The notes under the pieces were generated by a model. It saw only the letters and a list, made by a program, of their open reading frames with translations, was not told where the DNA came from and ran no database searches. DNA of 64,000 nt from contig CAVTHV010000029.1 in NCBI GenBank assembly GCA_963734595.1, positions 259,859-323,858 of the forward strand. The letters run 5' to 3'. The DNA is from CAKKQX01 sp963734595. GTDB lineage: Bacteria > Pseudomonadota > Gammaproteobacteria > Burkholderiales > SG8-41. Shown piece after piece: positions 12,255-21,012 of the stretch. The translations under genes and the position numbers were made by a program. Position 1 is the first letter of the stretch; each line of letters starts with the position of its first letter.

Positions 12255-12576
12255 TCAGTCCTCGCCGACTATGCCGGTGGTGATGGGCATCCTGACGTAA
12301 AACAGGCGCAGCTTTTCCGCTTTCAGCAGCGCGATCAGTTCGCCGGCCTGTTTTCCGTCCAGCACGAACTCGATCTCGACCGGCTGGTCGCCGGCCAGCT
12401 CGAAAAAACCCTCTTCGTGCAGCACGCGGTGCCGCCCGTAGCCCGCAGATCGCGCGCAGCGCGGTGCCGCCCGGCACGCCGAGCGCTTTCGCGCGCTCGA
12501 GCAGCCATTCGTAGAGCAGCTTGCCGTCGTGTTTCTGGAATTCGGTGACGTAGAACCTGAGGCAGATGCGTTCCAT
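12255..12576 (-). CDS. DUF190 family protein
   Basis: 106 residues after removing one inserted base near 12441 (GGG or GGC before TAC). The repaired sequence, with RICLRFYVTEFQKHDGKLLYE and GVPGGTALRAICGYGRHR, is that of DUF190, a small family with a PII-like ferredoxin fold. It is often encoded beside crcB, as here, 14 bases downstream of it on the same strand. A regulatory role for the fluoride channel has been supposed from this linkage but is not shown. Unrepaired, the C-terminal 60 residues become arginine-rich nonsense. Confidence 0.8.
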
Positions 12577-12590
12577 ATGGGCTCCTAGAT

Positions 12591-12974
12591 CTAAAGATGC
12601 AGCGCCTTGACGGTCATGATGCCCAGCATGGTGGCCAGAATGGAGCCCAGCAGATGCGATCCGATCAGCACCGCGCCCCACGCGTACTGGGCACGCGCCA
12701 ACAGCGCCACCGACTCGGCGGAAAACGTGGAAAAGGTGGTGAGGCCGCCGAGAAAACCGGTGATGATGAGCAGCCGCGCTTCGGGCGGCAATCCCGCGTG
12801 CTGGGTGAAGTACTCGACCGCCATGCCGATCAGGTAGCCGCCGGTCACGTTGGCGACCAGCGTGCCCAGCGGCACCGTCGGAAACAGCGGGTTGAGCAGG
12901 ATGCCGAGCCACCAGCGCAGCCAGGCGCCGAGCGCCGCACCCACCCCGACCGCGACAAATCCGGTTGGATTCAA
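12591..12974 (-). CDS. crcB: Fluoride channel CrcB (Fluc)
   Basis: 127 residues with four predicted helices, the size of a Fluc monomer. Key text: GAALGAWLRWWLG, PLGTLVANVTGGYLIG with the conserved Asn, and FLGGLTTFSTFSAE with the Phe and Thr residues that line the pore. Fluc dimers export fluoride passively. I looked upstream for a fluoride (crcB) riboswitch and did not see one; instead the region holds repetitive sequence. It is cotranscribed with the DUF190 gene. Confidence 0.9.
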   Translation of the reverse strand: MNPTGFVAVGVGAALGAWLRWWLGILLNPLFPTVPLGTLVANVTGGYLIGMAVEYFTQHAGLPPEARLLIITGFLGGLTTFSTFSAESVALLARAQYAWGAVLIGSHLLGSILATMLGIMTVKALHL

Positions 12975-13045
12975 ATTCTCTCCTCTTCTATAACTGCCAA
13001 TTCAACAGCATGAACGCAAAGGACGCAAAGGCTCGCAAAGGAAAA

Positions 13046-13217
13046 AAATCAAAGCATAGACACAGAGGACACAGAGGACACAAAGGTAAAACAAATAACG
13101 AACAATCATATTTGACGCCAAGCTTCGCATGCAGCGTACGTGACTATTGCATTTGTGAAATCTTGTGTCCTCGTGCTTTGTCCTTTGTGTCCTTCGTGTC
13201 ATCGCTTTTCAGTTTTT
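13046..13217. repeat. MITE-like repeat, left copy flanking moaE/moaD
   Basis: 172 bases, one end beginning aaatcaaagcatagacac followed by gacacagag-type 9-mers, the other end reading gtgtccttcgtgtcatcgc then ttttcagttttt. Both ends recur as reverse complements in the copy at 14123-14301, while the middle is different and AT-richer. It lies in the gap upstream of crcB. Confidence 0.6.
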
Positions 13218-13222
13218 AACTT

Positions 13223-13681
13223 TCACCCCTTGAGCCGCCAACGCTCCGCCGCGACATCGTCGCTTTCGCGCGCATCGACCCAGCGCGCGCCCGTGCCGGT
13301 TTTCTCTTTTTTCCAGAACGGCGCGCGCGTCTTGAGGTAATCCATGATGAACTCGCACGCCGCGAACGCGTCGCCGCGGTGCCCGCCGGTCACGATCACC
13401 AGCACGATCTGGTCGAGCGGCTTGAGCGTGCCGACGCGGTGGATCACCAGCGCGTCGAGCACGTTCCAGCGCGCACGCGCCTGGCCGATGATGTCCTCGA
13501 TGGATTTCTCGGTCATGCCGGGATAATGCTCGAGCGTCATCTCCGACACCGCATCGCCGTCGTTGACGTCGCGCACCACGCCGATGAAGCTCGCGATCGC
13601 GCCGATCTTCGGATTGCCGCGGCGCAGCGCGGCGATTTCGGCGCTGATGTCGAAGTCTTCTGTTTGTACCCGGACCGTCAT
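13223..13681 (-). CDS. moaE: Molybdopterin synthase catalytic subunit MoaE
   Basis: 152 residues. The MoaE signature is clear: GAIASFIGVVRDVN, LEHYPGM, VIHRVGTLKPLD, GGHRGDAFAACEFIMDYLK and the catalytic Lys region KTRAPFWKKE. With MoaD it inserts two sulfurs into cyclic pyranopterin monophosphate to give molybdopterin. MoaD is encoded just upstream on the same strand, but a 100-base repeat lies between them. The module moaD-moaE is framed by two copies of a longer repeat. Confidence 0.95.
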   Translation of the reverse strand: MTVRVQTEDFDISAEIAALRRGNPKIGAIASFIGVVRDVNDGDAVSEMTLEHYPGMTEKSIEDIIGQARARWNVLDALVIHRVGTLKPLDQIVLVIVTGGHRGDAFAACEFIMDYLKTRAPFWKKEKTGTGARWVDARESDDVAAERWRLKG

Positions 13682-13708
13682 TTATTCAAAACCGTCAAGA
13701 AAACCTTA

Positions 13709-13808
13709 AGCCACAGAGAACACAGAGATCCAGAAAAATCAAAACCAGGATCAAAATCTTTCCGCCTTATCATTTAGCTTTCTCTGTGTTCTCTGTGCTC
13801 TCTGTGGC
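13709..13808. repeat. Short inverted-repeat element between moaE and moaD
   Basis: The left end agccacagagaacacagaga is matched by its reverse complement at 13780-13808 (ctctgtgttctctgtg, with one extra ctctctgtg unit). The AT-rich centre is about 50 bases. RNA from it would form a long hairpin. Elements with CACAGAGAACACAGAG ends are common repetitive sequences in many bacteria. Confidence 0.6.
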
Positions 13809-13819
13809 TAATAGCTCTT

Positions 13820-14077
13820 TCAACCGCCGGTGACCGGCGGGAAAAACGCGATCTCGTCACCGTCGGCGATGCGGCGTATCGCCCCGGCCGCCATGTCCTG
13901 GTTGACCGCGGCGCGCACGGCGCTGCCCGGCGCCAGTTCCTGCGCCCACGCGCCGCCGCGCGCAACGAGCAGCGCGCGCAGGCCGTCGAGGTCCCTGACC
14001 TTGGCCGACAATTCGATCTGCTCCGAACCGGTGCCCAGCGTTTCGCGCAGCCTTGCAAAATAAAGCACAGTAATCAT
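13820..14077 (-). CDS. moaD: Molybdopterin synthase sulfur carrier MoaD
   Basis: 85 residues with a ubiquitin-like fold. It ends in the Gly-Gly needed for thiocarboxylation (FFPPVTGG). MITVLYFARLRETLGT is a standard MoaD start. It carries the sulfur used by MoaE. It has no indels. Confidence 0.95.
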   Translation of the reverse strand: MITVLYFARLRETLGTGSEQIELSAKVRDLDGLRALLVARGGAWAQELAPGSAVRAAVNQDMAAGAIRRIADGDEIAFFPPVTGG

Positions 14078-14122
14078 GGTGTTAGCTTACACCTGCGGGG
14101 GTGAGTTTCCAAGAGAAAAAAC

Positions 14123-14301
14123 AAAACTGAAAAGCGATGACACGAAGGACACAAAGGACACAGAGGACACGAAGGTAAGAACCAAATTATCAAACAAATT
14201 AATCCACTCAGACTCACGCAGTTCGAAGTCACGATAGTTAAATATGTCGTTAAAGCTTTTCCTCCGTGTCCTCTGTGTCCTTCGTGTCTATGCTTTGATT
14301 T
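14123..14301. repeat. MITE-like repeat, right copy flanking moaE/moaD
   Basis: 179 bases, in the opposite orientation to the copy at 13046-13217. The inner end reads aaaactgaaaagcgatgacac and the outer end gtgtctatgctttgattt; both match the left copy as reverse complements. The outer 52 bases overlap the end of mobB, whose last codons are therefore made from repeat sequence. Confidence 0.6.
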
Positions 14302-14816
14302 GGCTTTTCTTCGCGTCGCTGTTTTGACAACCCAACCTGCTTCAGCACGAATTCCGCGATCTTCTCCGCATCGTTGAGATCGAACTGCTGCAGTCTCGTT
14401 TCCACCGGCTCGTCGCTGGCGATGGCGACGATGTGCTCGTCGTGCGGGTGCAGCAGCGGCTCGCCGACCGAAGCGCGGTAAACCTCGAGCTTGGGCATCG
14501 GTTCGTGCTTGAAACCCTCGACCAGCACCAGATCACACGGCGAGAGGTGCCGCATCTGCTGCTGCAGATCGGGCTGGGGCGCGCCACGCAGTTCGTGCAT
14601 CAGCACCCAGCGCCGCGACGATGTCGCCAGCACCTCGCTGCAACCGGCATGGCGATGGCGGTACGTGTCCTTGCCCGGCGTGTCCACGTCGAAGGTGTGA
14701 TGCGTATGCTTGATCAGCGACACCGTGAGCCCGCGCTGCGTGAACAGCGGAATCAGTTTTTCGATCAGCGTCGTCTTGCCGCTGCCGGAATAACCGGCAA
14801 ATCCGAATACCTTCAC
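14250..14816 (-). CDS. mobB: Molybdopterin-guanine dinucleotide biosynthesis protein MobB
   Basis: 188 residues. The P-loop GYSGSGKTTL (residues 8-17) is followed by LIKHTHHTFDVDTPGKDTYRH and LVLVEGFKHEPMPKLEVYR, typical of MobB, a GTPase that assists MobA in adding GMP to the cofactor. The last 15 or so residues, around KPNQSIDTKDTEDTEEKL, are encoded by the repeat at 14123-14301 (GACACAGAGG units give DTED). They look like a tail acquired when the element inserted near the original stop. Confidence 0.92.
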   Translation of the reverse strand: MKVFGFAGYSGSGKTTLIEKLIPLFTQRGLTVSLIKHTHHTFDVDTPGKDTYRHRHAGCSEVLATSSRRWVLMHELRGAPQPDLQQQMRHLSPCDLVLVEGFKHEPMPKLEVYRASVGEPLLHPHDEHIVAIASDEPVETRLQQFDLNDAEKIAEFVLKQVGLSKQRREEKPNQSIDTKDTEDTEEKL

Positions 14817-14916
14817 CTGATGCTCCAGTAATCCGTTGTTTTATAAAGATATTTTGTATATCTGGCGATGCGATCTGCGATGATACCGTGGTCCGGAGCA
14901 GGCGTCACCGCCCTGT

Positions 14917-16005
14917 CTACACATAGCCCACGCTGTGGCGGTCGAGCGACACCGCCTTGACCAGCGCATAGACTTCCTTCCCCGGCGCCAGCGCCAGATC
15001 GTCGACGGAACGCCGCGTCACGCGCGCCAGCAGCGGCGTGCCCGCGATATCGATGCGCACGTCGACCGCGGCCTCTTCCGCATGTGAAATCTGCGTGATG
15101 CGCCCGCTCAGCACGTTGAGAAAACTCACCTGCTGCGGCCGCTGCAGCGCGATTGCCACGTCGCGCGCGCGGATGCGCACGCGCACCGGCTCGCCGACCA
15201 GCGCATCGAGGTTGGCCACGAACAACTGCCCGCCGGCGAACTCGAGCCGCGTCAGCTGGTAGTCGAGGTCCTGCGCCGCCACCCGCGCCGCGATCACCGC
15301 GCCCGCTTCGAACCGCCCGGTGTACGGCGCGAGATCGAGCCGGCTCATGATTTCGCTGACCGGCCCCGCCGCTACCGCCTTGCCTTGAGAGAGCACGACC
15401 ATCGTGTCCGCCAGCCGCGTCACCTCCTCGATGGCATGGCTGACGTAAATGATCGGGATCCTGAACTCGTCGCGCAGGCGCTCGATGTATTGCAGCACCT
15501 CGCCTTTGCGAAAGTTGTCGAGCGCGGCGAGCGGCTCGTCGAGCAGCAGCAGCCGCGGACTCGCCAGCAGCGCCCGCCCGATCGCGACCCTTTGCTTCTC
15601 GCCGCCCGACAGCGCCCCCGGCCGGCGCTCCAGAAGATGCTCGAGGCCGAGCAGTTCGACCACCTGATCGAGATGAACGTAGCGCTCCGCAGCCGGCGTC
15701 AGCGCATGGCCGTAGAGCAGATTGCGCCGCACCGTCAGGTGCGGAAACAGCCGCCCTTCCTGGAACACGTAGCCGACCCGGCGGTGCTCGGCGGCAATAT
15801 CCACGCCGCCAGCGCTGTCGAACAGGCGCTTGCCGTCGATTTCGATAGTGCCGCGATCGGGCCGCATCAGACCGGCGATCATGTTGACGAGCGAAGTCTT
15901 GCCCGAGCCCGAGCGTCCGAACAATGCCGTGACGCGGGCCTCGGTCGCAAACGCCACCTGGATATGGAATGCGCCCAGCCGGCGTTCGATGTCAATCCCG
16001 ATCAT
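14917..16005 (-). CDS. modC: Molybdate ABC transporter ATP-binding protein ModC
   Basis: 362 residues. Walker A GRSGSGKTS at 30-38, signature LSGGEKQ near 132, Walker B RLLLLDEP near 151, and a C-terminal regulatory Mop-like domain from about residue 290 (QQVSFLNVLSGRITQI). It powers molybdate uptake with ModB and ModA. The start overlaps the end of modB by 14 bases, so translation is coupled. The mobB gene follows 100 bases downstream on the same strand. Confidence 0.95.
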   Translation of the reverse strand: MIGIDIERRLGAFHIQVAFATEARVTALFGRSGSGKTSLVNMIAGLMRPDRGTIEIDGKRLFDSAGGVDIAAEHRRVGYVFQEGRLFPHLTVRRNLLYGHALTPAAERYVHLDQVVELLGLEHLLERRPGALSGGEKQRVAIGRALLASPRLLLLDEPLAALDNFRKGEVLQYIERLRDEFRIPIIYVSHAIEEVTRLADTMVVLSQGKAVAAGPVSEIMSRLDLAPYTGRFEAGAVIAARVAAQDLDYQLTRLEFAGGQLFVANLDALVGEPVRVRIRARDVAIALQRPQQVSFLNVLSGRITQISHAEEAAVDVRIDIAGTPLLARVTRRSVDDLALAPGKEVYALVKAVSLDRHSVGYV

Positions 16006-16699
16006 CTCTGCCCTTCAGTCGTCGCGTCGCCCGCCGCGCCAGCACCTCGGAAAAAAACAGCGCGGCAAGCGAAAGCACGATGGCGATGACGCTCAAGCGC
16101 AGCGCCTGGGCATCGCCATCCGGAACCTGGGTGAAGGTGTAGATCGCGAGCGGCAGCGTGCGGGTTTCCCCGGGGATGTTCGACACGAAGGTGATGGTGG
16201 CGCCGAACTCGCCGAGGCTGCGCGCAAACGACAGCAACATGCCGGTGATGATGCCCGGCAGCATCAGCGGCAACGTGACCGTCATGAACACCACGACGGC
16301 ACCGGCGCCGAGCGTGCGCGCCGCGGCCTCCAGTTTCTCGTCGACCGCTTCGAGCGACAGGCGGATCGCGCGCACCATCAGCGGGAATCCCATGATGGCG
16401 GCGGCGAGCGCCGCGCCGGTCCAGCGGAACGAGAACACGATGCCGAGATATTGTTCCAGGAATGCGCCCAGCGGGCCGCGCCGGCCAAGCAGCAGCAACA
16501 GAAAGTAGCCGATCACCACCGGCGGCAGCACCAGCGGCAGATGCACCGCCGCGTCGATCACGCTCTTGCCGGGAAAACGGCAGCGCGCGAGCATCATTGC
16601 CGCAGCCAGCGCCGGCGGCAGGCTGCCCGCGACGCTCCACAGCGCAACCTTGACGCTGAGCCGAAGAACCTCCCATTCCTCGGGTGTCATGAGTACCAT
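15992..16699 (-). CDS. modB: Molybdate ABC transporter permease ModB
   Basis: 235 residues from the ATG at 16699; a second ATG at 16690 (MTPEEWEVLRLS) is equally possible. It has several membrane helices and the permease-ATPase coupling loop in EAARTLGAGAVVVFMTVTLP, with the usual LARSLGEFGATITF-like segment (here FARSLGEFGATITF). The frame stays open upstream into modA, but that part is antisense-like and is not used. The start overlaps a short palindrome ccatac-N6-gtatgg at the modA stop. Confidence 0.92.
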   Translation of the reverse strand: MVLMTPEEWEVLRLSVKVALWSVAGSLPPALAAAMMLARCRFPGKSVIDAAVHLPLVLPPVVIGYFLLLLLGRRGPLGAFLEQYLGIVFSFRWTGAALAAAIMGFPLMVRAIRLSLEAVDEKLEAAARTLGAGAVVVFMTVTLPLMLPGIITGMLLSFARSLGEFGATITFVSNIPGETRTLPLAIYTFTQVPDGDAQALRLSVIAIVLSLAALFFSEVLARRATRRLKGRDDRD

Positions 16700-16704
16700 A
16701 CTTG

Positions 16705-17478
16705 TTAGTATGGCATGAAGCCGTGTTTCCTGAAGATTCCCCTCGCTTGCGCGGAATTGAGGAACTCGAAGAACATCGATGCGCCGGGGTCGCTCGCCCC
16801 TTTGAGCAGCGCTGCAGGATAGACGATGGGCGGATGGGTTTGCGCAGGGAACACCGCGACGATGCGCACCTTCCTGTCTGCCGCAGCATCGGTGCGATAA
16901 ACGATGCCCAGCGGCGCCTCGCCGCGCGACACGAAGTTGAGCGCGGCCCTCACGTTCTCGGCGCGCGCGATTTTGCCGGCGACCGACGACCATACGCCCA
17001 GTTTTTCGAGCGCGGCCTTCGCGTACTTGCCGGCAGGCACGTAATCGGGATCGGCCATTGCCAGCCGCCCCCCGCCGAGCAGGGTCACGAGCGGGAATCC
17101 CGGCTTGATTTCCACCGATGCTTTGCTGTCCGCCGGCGCGATCAGCACTATCTCGTTGCGCAGCAGATTGACGCGGGAGTCGGGCCGGATCAGGCCGCGC
17201 TTTTCGACGTAATCCATCCAGTCACGGTCGGCCGAAATAAAAATGTCGGCGGGCGCGCCGTTTTCGATCTGCCGGGCGAGCGCCGAGCTGCCGGCATAGG
17301 AAATCGAGATTTTCCCGCCCTGCGGCAGCGGGTACTGCCCGGACACCTCATCCAGCGCATTCTTGAGACTGGCCGCCGCCAGCACCGTGAGGTTCTGGGC
17401 GCCGGCCGTGGCCGTGAAGAGCATAAGACAAGCGGCCGCCACAATTGCGCGCCATACGGTTGTCGACGATCTGGGCAT
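16705..17478 (-). CDS. modA: Molybdate ABC transporter substrate-binding protein ModA
   Basis: 257 residues with a signal peptide ending at TATAGAQ. The mature protein begins NLTVLAAASLKNALDEV, with the oxyanion-binding Ser residues of AAASL and YAGSSALARQIENGAPADIFISAD. LGIVYRTDAA near the end is also standard. It is periplasmic and binds molybdate, and probably tungstate. First gene of modABC. The gap to the upstream tupC end is 76 bases and could hold a promoter; I see only a weak TAAAAT. Confidence 0.95.
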   Translation of the reverse strand: MPRSSTTVWRAIVAAACLMLFTATAGAQNLTVLAAASLKNALDEVSGQYPLPQGGKISISYAGSSALARQIENGAPADIFISADRDWMDYVEKRGLIRPDSRVNLLRNEIVLIAPADSKASVEIKPGFPLVTLLGGGRLAMADPDYVPAGKYAKAALEKLGVWSSVAGKIARAENVRAALNFVSRGEAPLGIVYRTDAAADRKVRIVAVFPAQTHPPIVYPAALLKGASDPGASMFFEFLNSAQARGIFRKHGFMPY

Positions 17479-17554
17479 ATTCAGATTTTAACCCACGTAG
17501 GGATGCCATTCCGGACCATCGGCTTCGCCGTCGCCTTAGGCGGGCCGGGCACAA

Positions 17555-18219
17555 TCAGCCGGACCGTTTCCTGATGACACCGTCTTCGAGCCACAGGCGC
17601 ACCACACCTTCGAGTGCGATCAGCTCCTGGTCATGACAGGCAACGATGACGGTACGACCCTCGTCGCGCAGCTGCGCAAGGAGCGCGAGTGTCTGCGCGC
17701 GCCCCTCGCGGTCGAGATTGCTCGTCGGTTCGTCGAGCAGCATGAGGTCCGGATGCAGCGCGCGCACGCGCGCCAGCGCCGCGCGCTGCTTCTCCCCGCC
17801 CGAGAGCTTCGCCGGTGGCGTACCGCGCTGCGCCTGTAGCCCGGCCCAGGCGATCGCCTCCTCCACCCGCCGTGCGCGCTCGTCCGCCGGCACGCCCCGG
17901 CATCTGAGGCCGTATTCCAGGTTGTGCCGCAGGCTGGTGTGGAACAGGTAGGGATGCTGGTGGACATACACGATGGACCGGCGCAGCCGCTCGCGGCCGG
18001 CACCTCTCACCGATGGCCTCACCGCGAAATCGCATTTCGCCTCGTCTCCGCTGATTCCAGCCCCGCGAGAATGCGCAGCAGCGTGGTCTTGCCGCAACCG
18101 TTCGGTCCCGTGAGCACGTACGTGCGCCCCTCTTCGATAGCGAGGCGCTCGATCGCGAATATCCGGCGCGCACCAAAGGACTTGTGCAGGTTCGAAAGGA
18201 CGAGCAGTGGCGCGCTCAC
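17555..18219 (-). CDS. tupC: Tungstate ABC transporter ATP-binding protein TupC
   Basis: 220 residues after two insertions are removed (near 18043, ACG or ACA; near 18008, GGT or GGG). Walker A GPNGCGKTT near residue 38, signature LSGGEKQRAALARV, Walker B LMLLDEPTSNLDREG and the switch ACHD are intact. It is short, with no C-terminal regulatory domain, as usual for TupC. The GTG start at 18219 overlaps the tupB stop by four bases (GTGA). Unrepaired, the Walker A half and the signature half fall in different frames. Confidence 0.88.
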
Positions 18220-18912
18220 CGCAGGCCTCCCTTGCCCTGAAGCAGGGCCAGTGCAACGTTGACGCCGAGCGCCGCGACCATCAGCACCAGGCCAAGCGCG
18301 ATCCCTTGCGCGAAATCGCCCTTGCTGGTCTCGAGCGCGATCGCGGTGGGAATATTGCGCGTCAGGCCCTCGATGTTGCCGCCGACCATGACCGCGCAGC
18401 CGACCTCGGAGACCACGCGCCCGAAGCCGTTCACCACGGCCGCCAGCACGCCAAAACGCACCTCCCACAACGTGGTAAGCGAGGCGTGGAGGCGGCTTGC
18501 ACCCAGGCAGCGGGCGGTCTCATAGACGCGCGCATCGGCGCCCTGCACCGCCGAAATCGTGAACACGACAAGGATCGGCAGCGCGATCATCATGTAGCCG
18601 GAGATGATTGCAGTCGGCGTGAACAGCAGCTCGAGCTCGCCGAAGGGGCCGCGTCGCGACAGCATCAGGTAGATCAGCAGGCCGATCACCACCGTCGGGA
18701 AGGACAGCAGCGCCTGCACCAGAACCACCAGGACGCGCTGCCCGGGAAAGTGCCGCTTGGCGAGCAGAAAGCCAAGCGCAATCGACGGCGGCGCGATCAG
18801 CGTGATCGCAACCACCGAGGTCCACAGCGAAAGCCAGATGGCCTCCAGGAGCCTCGGATCGCCCGCTGAGCAGCAGCTCGAAGGCGCGCCGCGTCGGCTC
18901 CAGCAGGTCCAT
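18216..18912 (-). CDS. tupB: Tungstate ABC transporter permease TupB
   Basis: 231 residues after one inserted base near 18862 is removed (GGG or GGC before GAT). The repaired start reads MDLLEPTRRAFELLLSGDP. Five or so helices follow, with the coupling loop in ARCLGASRLHASLTTLWEVRFG and the segment GRVVSEVGCAVMVGGNIEG, typical of TupB permeases. It sits between tupA (6 bases upstream) and tupC (overlapping). Confidence 0.9.
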
Positions 18913-18918
18913 TCCCGC

Positions 18919-19719
18919 CTATTTCTTGTAGTCGGGGAAGAACAGTTGCGCGCCCTTCGGCTTGAACCCGGCGATCGCCTTCTGTCCCTCGTCCGAGGTC
19001 AGCCATTCGATGAACGCCATGGCGCCGTCGTAGTTCACGCCCGGATAGCGCTTGGGATTGACCGCGATCACGCCGTACGGATTGAGCAGGTTGGGTGAAC
19101 CCTCCACCATGATCTCGAGGCCGGTCTTGTCCTTGTAGGTGGCGTAGGTCGCGCGGTCGGTGAGCGTATAGGCCTTCTTTTCGCCCGCCACGTTGAGCGT
19201 CTGGCCCATGCCCTGGCCGATCGCCAGGTAGTTGGGGCCTTTCGGGTCGACACCGAGTTCCTTCCAGAACGCGAGCTCTTTCTTGTTCGTCCCGGAATCA
19301 TCGCCGCGGGAAATGAAGATGGCGCCCGATTGCCTGATCTTCTTCAGGGCGGCGAGCGCATCTTTCGTGCCCCGGATGCCGGCGGGATCGGAGTGCGGAC
19401 CGACGATCACGAAATCGTTGTACATCAGGTCGCGGCGGTTGACGCCGTAGCCCTCGGCGACGAACTTGTCCTCGGCGGCGCGCGCATGCACCATCAGCAC
19501 GTCGACGTCGCCGTTCTCGCCGAGCTTGATCGCGTTGCCGGTGCCCACCGCCGTGTAGCGGACCTTGCAGCCGCACTTCGCTTCGTACTTCGGCAGCAGG
19601 TACTTGAGCAGACCGGAATTGTCCGTGCTCGTGGTGGTGGCCATCTTGAGGTCCTTCGCGCCGGCTGAAACGGCGACAGCAAGCATCAGGACGAACAACA
19701 GCCTCTGGATTAATGTCAC
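18919..19719 (-). CDS. tupA: Tungstate ABC transporter substrate-binding protein TupA
   Basis: 266 residues with a signal peptide (LLFVLMLAVAVSAGA). The family-defining TTTSTDNSGLLKYLLP motif lies just after it, and VHARAAEDKFVAEGYGVNR and SRGDDSGTNKKE are also typical. The TTTS motif is used to tell tungstate or vanadate-type binders from ModA. TupA proteins usually bind tungstate far more tightly than molybdate. First gene of tupABC, divergent from the ModE-like regulator. Confidence 0.93.
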   Translation of the reverse strand: MTLIQRLLFVLMLAVAVSAGAKDLKMATTTSTDNSGLLKYLLPKYEAKCGCKVRYTAVGTGNAIKLGENGDVDVLMVHARAAEDKFVAEGYGVNRRDLMYNDFVIVGPHSDPAGIRGTKDALAALKKIRQSGAIFISRGDDSGTNKKELAFWKELGVDPKGPNYLAIGQGMGQTLNVAGEKKAYTLTDRATYATYKDKTGLEIMVEGSPNLLNPYGVIAVNPKRYPGVNYDGAMAFIEWLTSDEGQKAIAGFKPKGAQLFFPDYKK

Positions 19720-19882
19720 GACAGTTCTCCTCTTATGAACGCGTCAGTTTTCGACGACGCGGGTCTGGTAAAAAATCGGTCGATCGCGCGGCCTCACCGA
19801 ATGCGGGCGGCATGTCCGCCATCGGCCTGCTTTATGCTTTATTCATCATATTTGGCGAAGGCCGGCGTTGCATTCTATTCGG

Positions 19883-19920
19883 TTCACCGACGAAATCATA
19901 ATATGCTATAAATAACATAT
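19883..19920 (+). promoter_or_regulatory. Promoter and palindromic operator of the ModE-like gene
   Basis: TTCACC at 19883-19888 and TATAAA at 19907-19912 are 18 bases apart. A palindrome, ATATG at 19901-19905 and CATAT at 19916-19920, frames the -10 and ends immediately before the ATG at 19921. The message would be leaderless or nearly so, and there is no Shine-Dalgarno. A regulator bound here could repress its own gene and perhaps tupA on the other strand. Confidence 0.45.
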
Positions 19921-20976
19921 ATGAAGATCGGACTCGAATTGCGCTGGCGGATCGACGATGAGGATGTCGACACGCGCATGCTGCCGCTGCTGCAGGCCAT
20001 CGCCCGGACCGGTTCGCTCAGCCGGGCGACTCGCGACGTCGGCCTGTCCTACCGCCACGCCTGGGGCCTGCTCGGCAAACTCGAAAGCGCCCTGGGCCGG
20101 CAACTGGTCAAACTGGAACGCGGTCGCGGCGCACACTTGACCCCGCTCGGTGAAAGGTTATTGGCAGGAGCGGCCCAGATGGAGGAAGACCTGGGCCCGC
20201 AGCTCAGGCAGATGAGCGCCCAGATCGGTCGCGAGCTCGCCGGGACGCACGGCGGAAATAGAGAACGCGTGGTCATGCAGGCCAGCCATGACCTGGCGCT
20301 GGGCAAGCTGCGCGAGCTGCTCGCCTCGGGCCGCGACTGCGAACTGGAACTGCATTTCCAGGGCAGCCTGGATTGCCTGGCCGCACTGGCACGCGGCCAA
20401 TGCGATATGGCCGGTTTTCACGTGCCCGACACCACCGGGCGCAATGCCCTGCTCGATCAGTACCGCCCGTGGCTCAAAAGCAGGGCGCTGCGGCTCGTTC
20501 ATTTTGCAACGCGCCAACAGGGATTGATCGTGGCGCGCGGCAATCCGCTGCGCATCAGGACGCTTGCCGATCTGGCCGACAAAAAAGCGCGCTTCGTCAA
20601 CCGCCAGCCGGGTTCCGGCACCCGGCTGTTTCTCGATCATCTGCTGGCCACGCACAAGATCCGGCCGGCACGGATCAACGGCTATCAGCTGGAGGAATTC
20701 ACGCATGCGGCGGTGGCCGCCACCATCGCGAGCGGCATGGCCGACGCCGGTTTCGGCATCGAGGCCGCCGCCCGCCAGCATGGACTTGATTTCGTGCCGC
20801 TGGCCACCGAGCGCTACTACCTGGCCGGCCGCAGCGGCACGCTGTCGCGTCCCGGCCCGCGCGCCCTGCTTGCTGCGCTCGACAGCAATGCGTTTCGCGC
20901 AATCCTGCGCGATCTGCCGGGTTATACCGCGCCGCAAACTCTGCAAATCCTCGACGTGCACGCGCTTTCAGGGTGA
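19921..20976 (+). CDS. ModE-like regulator with periplasmic-binding-like effector domain
   Basis: 351 residues. The N-terminal winged helix of the ModE/LysR type reads LLQAIARTGSLSRATRDVGLSYRHAWGLLGKLE, residues 24-56. From about residue 120 a PBP-like domain follows, with LALGKLRELLASGRDCELELHFQGSLDCLAALARGQ and a central ARFVNRQPGSGTRLFLDHLL segment. This architecture is seen in regulators next to Mo/W transport genes, where the C-terminal domain senses oxyanion or cofactor state. It is divergent from tupABC and 75 bases before moeA on the same strand, so regulation of both is likely. No indels. Confidence 0.8.
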   Translation: MKIGLELRWRIDDEDVDTRMLPLLQAIARTGSLSRATRDVGLSYRHAWGLLGKLESALGRQLVKLERGRGAHLTPLGERLLAGAAQMEEDLGPQLRQMSAQIGRELAGTHGGNRERVVMQASHDLALGKLRELLASGRDCELELHFQGSLDCLAALARGQCDMAGFHVPDTTGRNALLDQYRPWLKSRALRLVHFATRQQGLIVARGNPLRIRTLADLADKKARFVNRQPGSGTRLFLDHLLATHKIRPARINGYQLEEFTHAAVAATIASGMADAGFGIEAAARQHGLDFVPLATERYYLAGRSGTLSRPGPRALLAALDSNAFRAILRDLPGYTAPQTLQILDVHALSG

Positions 20977-21012
20977 CCGTCGCGAGCCATGCGCGACGCA
21001 GATGCGGTAAAC

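Noticed and set aside
12975..13222. Fluoride riboswitch upstream of crcB
   Set aside because: No recognisable crcB motif; the region is filled by repeat sequence with GACACAGAGG units.
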